Assembly (NCBI GenBank): GCA_964502175.1
Contig: CAZCVE010000041.1
Location: forward strand, 1 to 64,000
DNA length: 64,000 nt
Source: JAFLCL01 sp964502175
Lineage (GTDB): Bacteria; Myxococcota_A; Polyangia; Polyangiales; Sandaracinaceae
Direction of reading: 5' to 3'
Position 1 is the first letter of the stretch; every line of letters begins with the position of its first letter. The position numbers and the translations under genes are program-made. The notes beneath the pieces are model-generated. The model was not told where the DNA came from. It saw only the letters and a program-made list of their open reading frames with translations, and did no database searches. Positions 1-8,378 of this stretch are shown here, piece by piece.

Positions 1-30
1 TGGAACTATGAACTTCATCCTCGAAGTTGA

Positions 31-812
31 TCAGACAGTTTCGATCGGCCGCCTTACCAGCCGAGTTCCCACCGCGGCGCTGGCTGCGATATTGATGTCG
101 GCAAGGTCATTGCGCCGTGGCGGTCCCAAGAGAGATGCCCAGTGAGTTGGAACCCGATCCGAGTAGGCAGCCGCGAAGCTAAACACTTGAAGGAGACCAG
201 CCTGGAGCGCGTGAACGCGGAACCGGCCAGGAGATCGCCGAACGCGTTGTCTGAGAGCTTCGTCGATGTCGTCCATGCCTAACCCATCCGTATCAAGCAG
301 GGTCTTGCGTGCCTCTCGACCCAAGTACTTGTCGACGTCTTCGAACGAGCGCTCGGGCATCTCGATCCGAACCCGTTCCCTGAACAGCCTGTTCGTCTCC
401 TCGACACTCTCTTCCACGGTCTCAGTGAAGGTGGGAGCGGGCCCTCTCGCAGGTCCATGAACACATCGCACTCGGGTAGCGTCGTGCTCGGGTACCTCAC
501 TCGCCCAAGGGTGCGCCGCCCGGATTGTTCGGCATGCAGTAGCTGCGCAACGTTGCCGAGCAACAGCACAGGGATGCGCGACACTCTCGCCATCTCCACG
601 AGCGCGATGGCCCGCATCGGTCCGTGGGCTCCGTCGACCGCCTCGAATGCCGCGAGTCGGGGAATCATGATGGCGCGGACGTCCGCTCGCTCCGCTGCAC
701 CGATGAAGGCGCGACGAACCTCCTCGTCCTCGAACTTCTCGAGCACGCTCGTGTCGAGGACCCATTTGTGTTGGGAGATGGGTCGCACTCCGCTGCTCCG
801 TGAGCGACGCAT
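31..812 (-). pseudogene. PIN-like domain protein, frameshifted
   Basis: Two minus-strand frames together give one plausible protein. The N-terminal part (start ATG at 812-810) contains WVLDTSVLEKF, the usual first acidic motif of a PIN-like nuclease, and a second acidic patch FEAVDGAHG. It then runs out of frame near position 445-455, inside a GGGCCC-rich stretch. The continuation in another frame is acidic and helical and ends with NDLADINIAASA, which looks like the last PIN acidic motif. The span is not a multiple of three, so one frameshift is required. It may be a real inactivating mutation or a sequencing error. PIN domains are RNases; the target is unknown. No antitoxin partner is visible inside the window. 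Confidence 0.6.
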
Positions 813-937
813 GGAGCGCCGCCATGTGGATAGGACGCCCTGCCCGTCGGAGGTCCGAGCGATCAACTCTCGGCGCGAGAGGCCTGCGCCGCTCGCGCGA
901 CACGTGTTCGCGACGATGTGCGAGTGAGACGCGCGGA

Positions 938-2419
938 TCAGGTCGCGGAGGCCGTGTCGGCTTCGGTGGTCGCGAGGGCCGGCGCGGAGCGGAGGCCGCG
1001 GTAGACGCGCTCGACGAGGCGGGCGGTGCGGTCCCAGGAGTGATCGCGCGTCATCGCGCGCTGCTGCGCGGCGCGGAAGCGGGGGCGGTCGCGGAAGGCC
1101 GTGGCGCCGCGCATGATCGCGCCGAAGAGCGCCTCGGCCGACGCCTCTTCGAACGTGAAGCCGGTGCCCGACGCGAGCTGCGCGTCGCAGTCGACCACCG
1201 CGTCGGCCACGAGGCCCTCCGCGCGTCCCACGGGGAGCGTGCCGTAGCGCTGCGCCTGGAGCGCGAGCACGCCGAACGCGTCCTCGAGCGACGGAAGCAC
1301 GCAGAGATCGGCGGCGCCGAGGAGGCGGTGCACGAACGGCGTGGGGACCTCGCCCATCGCCGCGAGGCGATCGGGGAAGCGGCGCGCGAGATCGGCCACG
1401 TCTTCGTGCGTGGCGCCCTGCGAGAGCACCACGAGCTGCACGTCGTTCTTCACGACGCGCGGGAGGATCGCGAGGAACGCGCGCTCGTCGGCGCGATCGC
1501 GCAGCACGGCCACCGCGAGGGCCACGTCGTCGCGGACGGGGAGCTCGAGCGAGGCCTGCACGGCCGCCTTGTTGCGGAGCTTCGCCACGCCCGTACCGCC
1601 GACCTCGATCGCGTCGTAGCGAACGTCGAGGTGGGGGTCGGTCGCCGAGTTCCAGATCGACGCGTCCACGCCGTCCATCACGCCGGTGAACGCGCGTCCG
1701 CGCGAGCGCAGCACGCCCTCGAGGCCCGCGCCGCCCGCCTCCACGAGGAAGCGCGCCGCGAGCGACGGCGAAGGCGCCACGACGCGGCTCGCGTACTGGA
1801 GGCCCGCCTTGAGCGTCGAGATCTTGCCGAAGAACTCCACGCCATCGATGCCGAAGTGCTTGGGCGCGAGGCCGAGCTCTGCGAGCTCCTTGCGATCGAA
1901 GCTGCCCTTGCGCGCGAGGTCGTGCACGGTGAACACCGTCGGGATCGACGCGAGCGTCGGGTCCTCCGCGAGCACGCACGGGAGCACGCCCGTCTGCCAG
2001 CCGAGGAGGTGGATGACGTCGGGCACGCTGCCGCCCTGATCCACGCGGCGACGGAGGAGCGCGATCACCGCGCGCACGAAGCCGCCCCAGCGGGCCGCGC
2101 CTGCGGAGCCTTCTTCGTCGGCGCTCGCGTCGGCCGGGAAGAGCGAAGGCTCGGAGAGGAACGAGACGTCGACGCCCGCTGTCGTCTTTCCTTCGAAGAG
2201 CGCGAACGTCTTGGTGGCGCCGCCGCTCGCGACCTCGAGCCGCACGAGGCGGCGCGCGAGGTGACGGGCCGCGGGATCGACCGACGCCCAGAGCGGCGAG
2301 ACGATGTCGACCTTGTGACCGAGGCCGCGGAGGGCCTTGCTGAGTGCGCCCGCGGACTCCGCGAGCGTGGAGGAGCCGTGGTAGTGCACGAGCTCGGGCG
2401 TGACGACGAGGACGTCCAT
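938..2419 (-). CDS. Divergent glycogen/starch synthase-like glycosyltransferase (GT5)
   Basis: 493 aa, the usual GlgA length. The N-terminal GT5 domain begins MDVLVVTPELVHYHGSS and includes VPDVIHLLGWQTGVLP and VFTVHDLARKG, matching GlgA blocks. GVMDGVDASIWN corresponds to the GlgA NGID..WNP block, and the C-terminal GT-B domain follows. Two hallmark motifs are degenerate. The KTGGL sugar-nucleotide loop near the N-terminus is replaced by a TLAESAGAL-type sequence, and the C-terminal E-x-CGL motif reads LEDAFGVLAL. GlgA normally transfers glucose from ADP-glucose to alpha-1,4-glucan. The donor here is uncertain, so no symbol is given. It is cytoplasmic and diverges from the short ORF at 2491 across about 70 bp. 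Confidence 0.8.
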   Translation of the reverse strand: MDVLVVTPELVHYHGSSTLAESAGALSKALRGLGHKVDIVSPLWASVDPAARHLARRLVRLEVASGGATKTFALFEGKTTAGVDVSFLSEPSLFPADASADEEGSAGAARWGGFVRAVIALLRRRVDQGGSVPDVIHLLGWQTGVLPCVLAEDPTLASIPTVFTVHDLARKGSFDRKELAELGLAPKHFGIDGVEFFGKISTLKAGLQYASRVVAPSPSLAARFLVEAGGAGLEGVLRSRGRAFTGVMDGVDASIWNSATDPHLDVRYDAIEVGGTGVAKLRNKAAVQASLELPVRDDVALAVAVLRDRADERAFLAILPRVVKNDVQLVVLSQGATHEDVADLARRFPDRLAAMGEVPTPFVHRLLGAADLCVLPSLEDAFGVLALQAQRYGTLPVGRAEGLVADAVVDCDAQLASGTGFTFEEASAEALFGAIMRGATAFRDRPRFRAAQQRAMTRDHSWDRTARLVERVYRGLRSAPALATTEADTASAT

Positions 2420-2490
2420 GGGGCGCGCACACTACAACGGTTCCCCCGAAGCGCGAGCCGCGCGCGGCAGATCGCCGAGCGGCTCGTCTC

Positions 2491-2925
2491 GTGGCGTTTG
2501 ACACGTCGGGCTGCGGTCCCACGGGCTGCAGCGCGCCGGGGATGGCCGAGCTCGCCGACGGACGCGTCGTGCTGGCGTTCGGCACCAACGGCGACGTCCA
2601 CGACGTCCAGGTCTTCGTGCTCCCGACCGACCCCATGGACCCCGTCGTCAACCGCGCCATCGGCACTGGCGACGCGCCGTTCGTGGTGCCGCGCGCCGAT
2701 GGCACCGTGTGGATCGGCTACGCGACGGCCACAGGCGTCGTCCTCCACCCCGTGAACCCCAACTCCGCCGTGACCGACGCGGGCCCGACGACGATCGTCT
2801 CCACGCCTGGCGTCGACTACTCGCGCACCATGTTCGCGCGCCACGGCAACGCGCTGGCGATCACGTACGTACAGCCGTCTGCGCCGTTCGGCGTCTACCT
2901 CAGCGTGGTGTGCGACGGCGACTGA
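2491..2925 (+). CDS. Hypothetical protein, probably the C-terminal remnant of an exported protein
   Basis: 144 aa from a GTG start. It has no signal peptide although its content (two early Cys, repeated short beta-strand-like segments such as GRVVLAFGTNGDVHD and GTVWIGYATATGVV, a final Cys) resembles the end of an exported beta-propeller protein. The reading frame stays open upstream into the glgA-like promoter region without a better start. I therefore read it as an N-terminally truncated gene or an independent small ORF. No family recognised. Confidence 0.45.
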   Translation: MAFDTSGCGPTGCSAPGMAELADGRVVLAFGTNGDVHDVQVFVLPTDPMDPVVNRAIGTGDAPFVVPRADGTVWIGYATATGVVLHPVNPNSAVTDAGPTTIVSTPGVDYSRTMFARHGNALAITYVQPSAPFGVYLSVVCDGD

Positions 2926-3038
2926 GACGGCGTCGACGCGATCCGCGTCGTGGTCGATCCTGCTTCTCGATCATGCGTGAGCGAGTGCATGATCGCGAGC
3001 GCGTGGCGAGCGATCGATCGGGGCCCAGAGTGGATCGG

Positions 3039-4688
3039 ATGGCGCGCGACGCCTGGCGCTCGCTCGTGGCGCTGGGTCTCGCTGTGTTCGCGGCGGGTCT
3101 CGCCGCGTGCATCTGCGACCGCGGCGCCATCTCGTGTGGTGGGCAGTGCGTCGACGTCGTGAGCTCGAACGAGAACTGCGGTGCCTGCGGCACGCGCTGC
3201 GCGGCAGACGAGGTCTGTCGCGACGGCATGTGCGCCTTGGTGCCTGGGGAGTGTCGCCCTGCGTGCCCCGGCTTGCAGCGCTGCGTCGAGGGCAGGTGCC
3301 TGTGCGTGGTGGGGACGACCTGCGGCTCGGCGTGCGTCGACGTCATGACCGACCCCACGTACTGCGGCAGCTGCTTCGAGCGCTGCTCCGCCGCGGCCAC
3401 GTGCGTGGACGGCGAGTGTACGTGTCCCGCCGCCGCACCCGACGCCTGCCGCGGTGACTGTGTCGACACCCAGACGTCGAGCGAACACTGCGGCGCGTGC
3501 GGTCGCGAGTGCCCAGCGACGGCGGAGTGCGTCGCGGGGGCCTGCGTCTGTCCCGGTGATCCCGGGCTCTCGTGCGGCGGGTCCTGCGTCGACGGCGCCA
3601 CGAGCGTGAGCCACTGCGGCGCCTGCGACCATGCCTGCGTGCTCGGCTGCGTGGACGGCGAGTGCATCGGCGTCGCGCGCATCGCGCTCGGCGGCTCACA
3701 CACCCTGGCCCTCCTCACCGACGGCACGTCGTGGAGCTGGGGCTACAACGTCTACTGCCAGCTCGGTGATGGCACCTGCGGCGGCCGCACCTCGACGCCG
3801 GCGCCAACGATCCTGACCGCCCCGGTCGACGAGATCGCGGCGGGGCAGGGCCACTCCTGCGTGCTCGCCCGCGGTCGAGTCTCGTGCTTGGGCTGGGACA
3901 TGTACGGCCAGATCGGCAACGGTGTCGTGGCGTTCGCGTACGACGGGCCAGTGCCGGTGGAGCTCTCGGACGTCGTGCAGATCGAGGCCGGTCTCGGGTC
4001 CACGTTCGCGCGCTTGCGCGACGGATCCGTCTGGGCCTGGGGCCGCGCGTCCGACGGCGTGAGCGACAGCGAGAGCTCGTCGGCCGTGCCGACCCCGACG
4101 CGGTGGGGCACGTTCGACGACGTGATCGACATCGCCGCGGGAGGGGGCCTCTGCGCGCGTCGCTCGGGCGGACAAGTGCACTGCACCGATCCGTCCGGCA
4201 ACGCGGGCGAGTGGCCGCGCGAGCGCACGGAGTGGCTGGGCGCGACGGACGTCGCCGTGGGCGAAGGTCACGCATGCGCGGTGCTCGACGGGCAGGTCTC
4301 GTGCGTAGGCGCCAACGGCTCGGGTGAGATCGGGATCGGGATGGAATCGATCGCCGTCTATCCGCCCGCCGACGTGTCGATCCCCGAGCGCATCGAGACG
4401 CTCGCGCTCGGCGTCTCCACGAGCTGCGCGCGCGCGATGAGCGGCCAAGTCTATTGCTGGGGAGCGGGCAGCGCCGGGCTGACCGGACCGGCGGGCACGT
4501 GGCACACGCTGTCGCCGCTCCGGATCCCTTCGACCGCAGGGTCGCGCGCGCTCGCCTGCGGACACAACCACTGCTGCGTCCTCTTCGACGAGCTCGATCT
4601 CCGGTGCTGGGGCGACAACTTCAATGGTCAGCTCGGCTCGGGGGTCGGTGACGACAGGACCACCCCGGCGTCGGTGCGGTGGCGGTAG
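3039..4688 (+). CDS. Cys-rich RCC1-repeat lipoprotein
   Basis: 549 aa. The start was placed at 3039 because it gives a signal-peptide-II leader ending LAAC. The frame is open further upstream, with another ATG at 2973. Residues about 30-210 hold several copies of a Cys repeat of the type CGGxCVD...HCGACGxxC, common in myxobacterial surface proteins. Residues about 215-549 are RCC1/BNR-like beta-propeller repeats (GGSHTLALLTDGTSWSWG, GQGHSCVLARGRVSCLG, CWGDNFNGQLGSG). Such proteins are surface-anchored with unknown ligands. Transcription is convergent with the methyltransferase at 4719. Confidence 0.85.
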   Translation: MARDAWRSLVALGLAVFAAGLAACICDRGAISCGGQCVDVVSSNENCGACGTRCAADEVCRDGMCALVPGECRPACPGLQRCVEGRCLCVVGTTCGSACVDVMTDPTYCGSCFERCSAAATCVDGECTCPAAAPDACRGDCVDTQTSSEHCGACGRECPATAECVAGACVCPGDPGLSCGGSCVDGATSVSHCGACDHACVLGCVDGECIGVARIALGGSHTLALLTDGTSWSWGYNVYCQLGDGTCGGRTSTPAPTILTAPVDEIAAGQGHSCVLARGRVSCLGWDMYGQIGNGVVAFAYDGPVPVELSDVVQIEAGLGSTFARLRDGSVWAWGRASDGVSDSESSSAVPTPTRWGTFDDVIDIAAGGGLCARRSGGQVHCTDPSGNAGEWPRERTEWLGATDVAVGEGHACAVLDGQVSCVGANGSGEIGIGMESIAVYPPADVSIPERIETLALGVSTSCARAMSGQVYCWGAGSAGLTGPAGTWHTLSPLRIPSTAGSRALACGHNHCCVLFDELDLRCWGDNFNGQLGSGVGDDRTTPASVRWR

Positions 4689-4718
4689 TCGTGCTGACGC
4701 GCGCTCACTCCGCGCGCG

Positions 4719-5324
4719 TCAGCGGCCCTTCTCCAGCTCGAACAACACCACGGGGCTCGCGTGCGGCACGTACACGCCTCCACCACACGCGAGGAAGTGC
4801 GGCGCGAGCGCGCGTCGATAGAAGCTCGCGGGGCGCAGCTTCATCGAGCCGTCCGTGCGCGCTTTGTCCACGTGCTCGTCCCAGTCTTCCTTGGTGAGCG
4901 CCTCGAGGTAGAGCGCCTTCTTCGTCACGCGCGCGAGCGTGGCGATCGCCGAGAGCGCGTCCTTTCGATCGAGGTAGTGGAGGACGCCCTGGCAGATCAC
5001 GAGATCTGCGCGCGCCCCGCCGTAGTCGACGACCGATCCGCGCTCCCAGCCGCGCTCCTTCGCGAGGTGCGCGCTGTGCTCGACGCCGCGGTACGTGAGC
5101 TCGGGGTAGCGCTGCGCGAGCGCGGGCTTCCACCAGCCGAGGCCACAGCCCAGGTCGAGCGCCGTCTTCGGCGTGACGCCGAGGTGATCGAGGTAGCCGG
5201 TCACGAAGCGCGACAGGCGCGCGGTGTCCTCGGGCCCAGCGACGCGCGTGCGCTCGTCCTCGTAGTAGCGGCGGTAGTAGTCCGCATCGAACGACTCGCC
5301 GCCGGTCTTCTTCGCGCGCGGCAT
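4719..5324 (-). CDS. Class I SAM-dependent methyltransferase
   Basis: 201 aa. Motif I is TALDLGCGLGWWKPAL and motif II is around YRGVEHSAH. DLVICQGVLHYL is motif IV. The fold is that of small glycan or lipid methyltransferases. Its start codon overlaps the stop of the upstream glycosyltransferase by one base, so the two are translationally coupled and probably act on the same glycan. The substrate cannot be read from the sequence. Confidence 0.85.
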   Translation of the reverse strand: MPRAKKTGGESFDADYYRRYYEDERTRVAGPEDTARLSRFVTGYLDHLGVTPKTALDLGCGLGWWKPALAQRYPELTYRGVEHSAHLAKERGWERGSVVDYGGARADLVICQGVLHYLDRKDALSAIATLARVTKKALYLEALTKEDWDEHVDKARTDGSMKLRPASFYRRALAPHFLACGGGVYVPHASPVVLFELEKGR

Positions 5325-6295
5325 CAGGTGCCCGCGAAGTCCGTGAGGATGCGCTTCCAGTCCGCGGCCCAGCGGGACTCGGTGTAGTCGCGCGTCGCCA
5401 TCGCGCGGCTCTCTTTGCCCATGCGCTCGGCGAGCGCGTCGTCCTCGAGCAAGAGACGACAGTGCTCGCGGACGCTCTTCGCATCGTCGCCGACGAAGCC
5501 GTTCACGCCGTGCACGACGTAGCGCTCGATGCCCGGGATCCGGAAGCTCACGATCGGCATGCCCGTCATCAGCGCCTCGATCAGCGTGATCGTGTACTCC
5601 TGCTCACCGTCGTGGAGGTACACGCGCGAGCGACGAAGCAGCGTCTGGAGGTCGTCGTAGCTGACCTTCTCCTGCGCCTCGTCGAGGTGATCGACGTGTC
5701 GATGAGGCACGTCGCGCATCGCCTCGAGGTAGCTGCGGTGGTGCCAGCCGCGCTCTTTGTAGGAGTGGATGATCGAGAGCACGACCTGCTCGTCCTTCGG
5801 TGACGAGAGCCCTTCCCACGGTCCGTACGAGCCCGGATCGAGACCGAGCGGCACGTACGGCACGTCGACCTTCTTGTGCTCCTTCAGCCACGCGACGGTG
5901 TTCGGATAGAAGCTCACGACGCCCGTGCCTTCTTGTCCGAGGAGGTCGTCCCACTCGTGGCTCTCGAGCTCGGCGTTCTTGCACACGCGGTAGAGGCGCT
6001 TGCCCGGCCGCTTCGCGAAGAGCTTCCACTGCCAGTTGAACATCAGCCACGCGACGTCGAAGCGATCGGGCCAGCCGATGGCCGGATCATCGAGCAAGCG
6101 TGCGAAGTCGTCGGGCCCGTAGTCGAGGTGCGCGTCCTCGAACTTCGGCAGCACGTTCCACACGTTGTCGGGCTTGGGCCGCCAGTACTGGAACTGATCC
6201 CAGTGCCCGAGGAAGCCGATCGGCAGGCCCGACCGACAGAAGTGGTACTGCACGCCGGGGTGCGTCGGCACGATCAGGATGCGGGGCTCAGCCAT
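5324..6295 (-). CDS. Glycosyltransferase, GT-B fold (GT4-like)
   Basis: 323 aa. The C-terminal half carries the GT4 arrangement: SRVYLHDGEQEYTITLIEAL, where the E-x7-E nucleotide-sugar motif is EYTITLIE, then GMPIVSFRIPGIERYVV and NGFVGDD. The N-terminus starts PRILIVPTHPGVQYHF, an acceptor-domain Rossmann strand. It is the first gene of a two-gene unit with the methyltransferase at 4719. Likely role: transfer of a sugar in exopolysaccharide or LPS assembly at the inner face of the membrane. Donor and acceptor are unknown. Confidence 0.85.
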   Translation of the reverse strand: MAEPRILIVPTHPGVQYHFCRSGLPIGFLGHWDQFQYWRPKPDNVWNVLPKFEDAHLDYGPDDFARLLDDPAIGWPDRFDVAWLMFNWQWKLFAKRPGKRLYRVCKNAELESHEWDDLLGQEGTGVVSFYPNTVAWLKEHKKVDVPYVPLGLDPGSYGPWEGLSSPKDEQVVLSIIHSYKERGWHHRSYLEAMRDVPHRHVDHLDEAQEKVSYDDLQTLLRRSRVYLHDGEQEYTITLIEALMTGMPIVSFRIPGIERYVVHGVNGFVGDDAKSVREHCRLLLEDDALAERMGKESRAMATRDYTESRWAADWKRILTDFAGT

Positions 6296-6306
6296 CGCCC
6301 CGCGTT

Positions 6307-6465
6307 CTACTCCAGGACGTCGCTCAGTCGTCGTCTTCGTTCGACTCGACCACCACCCGCGATCCGAGTCGCTCCGCCGAGCGCGAAGCGGTGCGCCTCG
6401 AGGACGGCGCCATCGATCGCCGCCAAGATCACCTCGAAGCGCGCGTATTGCTCACGTCGGAACAC
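6307..6465 (-). CDS. Small ORF, possible remnant of a nucleotidyltransferase-like gene
   Basis: 52 aa from a GTG that lies inside the end of the gene at 6452. The sequence EQYARFEVILAAIDGAVLEA followed by FALGGATRIA resembles the N-terminus of AbiEii-type nucleotidyltransferases (helix, then GGGTAIA), but the Arg-rich tail then stops without the expected D-x-D strand. It could be a decayed fragment or the second half of the 6452 gene after a frameshift. Low confidence. Confidence 0.3.
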   Translation of the reverse strand: MFRREQYARFEVILAAIDGAVLEAHRFALGGATRIAGGGRVERRRRLSDVLE

Positions 6466-6670
6466 GGAGGTGGCTCCCGAAGACCCGAGCGAGGGTCGCG
6501 ATGTACGCCAGCTCCTCGGCGCTCGCGTCTGCGAGCACGCCTCGGTGTCGCCAGCCGCTCTCGTAGCGCTGCAGCATCTCGAACGGTGACAGCGCATACG
6601 GCTCGGCGTCGAACCACGAGATCGCCTCGAGGAGCGGGAGCCTCTCGGGACGCTCGGGCAACGCGGTCAT
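6452..6670 (-). CDS. Hypothetical protein, 72 aa
   Basis: Starts MTALPERPERLPLLEAISWF and ends VFGSHLRVPT. A GTG at 6718 would give a longer form overlapping the stop of the SUKH gene (GTGA). The composition (acidic, Leu-rich helices such as ASAEELAYIATLARVF) looks like a real soluble protein. No family recognised. It is downstream of and probably co-transcribed with the SUKH gene at 6715, and overlaps the next small ORF. Confidence 0.5.
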   Translation of the reverse strand: MTALPERPERLPLLEAISWFDAEPYALSPFEMLQRYESGWRHRGVLADASAEELAYIATLARVFGSHLRVPT

Positions 6671-6714
6671 CGCGCCGAGGATAGCGCTGGAGGCAGCGCC
6701 TGTCCGGGTTCGGC

Positions 6715-7752
6715 TCACCCGGCGGCGCGTGCGCGCGCGAGCAGCTTCTCGAGGTCCGCGTGTCCCGCGGATCGCTTGAGCGCCTCACGGGCGACGGTCG
6801 CTGCGGTCGCCGGATCGCCGAGGCGGTCGAGCAGGTTCTTCGCGCGACGCACCGCGTGCTGCGGCAGCTTCGGCGCGCGCTCGATGAGCCGCGCGAGCGC
6901 GGCGTCCGCGTCCTGCCATCGCTCGAGATCCTCGAGCGCGTCGACCTCGAGCGCGATCGCGGCGCCCCCCATCTCGGTGAGCGCGTCCGCCTCCGCGAGG
7001 AGCTCGAGCGCGCGCTCGGGATGCTTGGCGACGCGCGCCTTCTTGGCCTGTCCGAAGAGCTCGTTCGCGCGCTCCTTGTCGGTCTTGGGTCGACGCGCTT
7101 GGAGCGCGTTGAAGAAGTGGCCGTCGGGATCACCGAACCAGTCGATGCTCGCGTCCTTGCCGTACGGCATGCGCGAGGCGACCCACGCGCCGCTCTTCAC
7201 CTCGTCGAGCAAGATCACCAACAACGCGTCGAGGTCTTCGGCGAGCACGGCGTGTCGCTCCTCGTCGCGACCGAAGTTGATGATCTGTCCGCGCGTTCCC
7301 TGTGCGTCGGGATCGAGGTCGAGGCCCACGTAGTCGGCGCGCGTCGGATCCGACCACACCGGGATCCACGCGGCGTTCGTGTACTGCGGACGAACCTTGC
7401 CAGGGAACACCGAGCTCGCCGCCTGATCGAGGCTCGCGAGGTTGGCCGCGGTCTCGTTCTTCCGCAGATCGTCCCACTGCTTCCACGCCTCGATCACCAT
7501 CGCCGTCGAGAGGAACGAGAGCGTGGGGATGCACGGGACCGCGGGGCCCTTGCGCGTCGCGATCATCGTCTCGCGCTGCCCGTCGTTCCTACGCCACACG
7601 CGCTTGATCGCGTCGGGCAAGGAGACGCCCGTCGTCTGCTCGACGGATTCGATCTGCGCCTCGGTGGCAGGCGGCGCGAGGTTCTCGTGCGCGCGCGGGA
7701 CGTGGACGCGCAGCCACTCGACGTAGCACCCCCACAGCTCGTCGGTCTTCAT
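6715..7752 (-). CDS. SMI1/KNR4 (SUKH) family protein with C-terminal TPR-like helices
   Basis: 345 aa from MKTDELWGCYVEWLRVH. The N-terminal part has the SUKH layout: APPATEAQIESVEQTTGVSL, then LPDAIKRVWRRNDGQ (the conserved L...Y/W..NGG position reads RRNDGQ). A Trp/Asp-rich core follows (WIPVWSDPTRADYVGLDLDP, and GQIINFGRDEERHAVL). Residues after about 230 form Ala-rich paired helices typical of tetratricopeptide repeats. SUKH proteins are often immunity proteins of contact-dependent or polymorphic toxins; no toxin is adjacent here, so the role is inference only. Confidence 0.8.
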   Translation of the reverse strand: MKTDELWGCYVEWLRVHVPRAHENLAPPATEAQIESVEQTTGVSLPDAIKRVWRRNDGQRETMIATRKGPAVPCIPTLSFLSTAMVIEAWKQWDDLRKNETAANLASLDQAASSVFPGKVRPQYTNAAWIPVWSDPTRADYVGLDLDPDAQGTRGQIINFGRDEERHAVLAEDLDALLVILLDEVKSGAWVASRMPYGKDASIDWFGDPDGHFFNALQARRPKTDKERANELFGQAKKARVAKHPERALELLAEADALTEMGGAAIALEVDALEDLERWQDADAALARLIERAPKLPQHAVRRAKNLLDRLGDPATAATVAREALKRSAGHADLEKLLARARAAG

Positions 7753-7793
7753 CGCGGGACGATAGCGCGGCACGCCGTGGTACCGCTCCGAGG

Positions 7794-8117
7794 ATGTTGG
7801 GCACGTTCGTTCACGTCGGTGGTCCGGCGCCGCTCCGCGCGGGCGTGACGTACGCATACCCGTTCGAGATCTACGCGCCTCACATCGGCACCGGCGAGCA
7901 CTGCCTGCGCCTGCCGTGGCGACAGCGTCATGCGCACGACGACATGGGCGTGGTCGAGAACGAAGAACAAGACGCGTTCGTGAGCCGCGTGCTCGGCGAC
8001 GCAGGCATCGCGAGCCGCTCGAGCGCGCCCGGCGAGTACGTGTTCGCGAGCGGCCGCGACGCCGAGTCGGCGCTCCTCGCGCTGGCCATCGCGCTCGGCG
8101 CGAACGACTGGATCTGA
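7794..8117 (+). CDS. Hypothetical protein, 107 aa
   Basis: Begins MLGTFVHVGGPAPLRAGVTY and ends ALAIALGANDWI. It is soluble with no signal peptide and no recognised domain. It is divergent from the SUKH gene with only 41 bp between starts, so the two promoters overlap. Its 3' end faces the 14-bp repeat array and assembly gap. Confidence 0.6.
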   Translation: MLGTFVHVGGPAPLRAGVTYAYPFEIYAPHIGTGEHCLRLPWRQRHAHDDMGVVENEEQDAFVSRVLGDAGIASRSSAPGEYVFASGRDAESALLALAIALGANDWI

Positions 8118-8131
8118 TCCGAGCCCGAAGG

Positions 8132-8313
8132 GTTTCTCTGGGANNNNNNNNNNNNNNNNNNNNNNNNNNNNNNNNNNNNNNNNNNNNNNNNNNNNNNNNN
8201 NNNNNNNNNNNNNNNNNNNNNNNNNNNNNNNNNNNNNNNNNNNTTGTTTCTCTGGGATTGTTTCTCTGGGATTGTTTCTCTGGGATTGTTTCTCTGGGAT
8301 TGTTTCTCTGGGC
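8132..8313. repeat. 14-bp tandem repeat array interrupted by the assembly gap
   Basis: The unit TTGTTTCTCTGGGA recurs head-to-tail at 8244, 8258, 8272, 8286 and 8300, the last copy changing its final base. A partial copy sits immediately before the N run at 8132-8143. The true copy number is unknown because the assembly broke inside the array. It lies between the 3' ends of two convergent genes. Confidence 0.9.
8144..8243. other. Assembly gap (100 N)
   Basis: Exactly 100 undetermined bases, the usual placeholder for a scaffold gap of unknown length. Both flanks are copies of the same 14-bp repeat, so the missing DNA probably includes more repeats. Additional content cannot be excluded. Confidence 0.99.
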
Positions 8314-8315
8314 TT

Positions 8316-8345
8316 GCCCATGCCCCGGCCTTCAGGCCGTGGGCA
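8316..8345. terminator. GC-rich hairpin at the 3' end of the dehydrogenase gene
   Basis: GGCCTTCAGGCC is a perfect stem-loop, extended by GCCCA/TGGGC outside with an internal bulge. It lies 35-60 bp past the stop of the minus-strand dehydrogenase and next to the repeat array, a position suited to a (bidirectional) terminator. There is no T-tract. Confidence 0.45.
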
Positions 8346-8378
8346 CCAGCGGGCGCGCGCTTCGGTCACGAGGTGTGG

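Noticed and set aside
800..2755. Long plus-strand open frames rich in Arg/Ala/Glu over the glgA-like gene
   Set aside because: Typical antisense shadow of a high-GC gene; the minus-strand protein has the conserved motifs.
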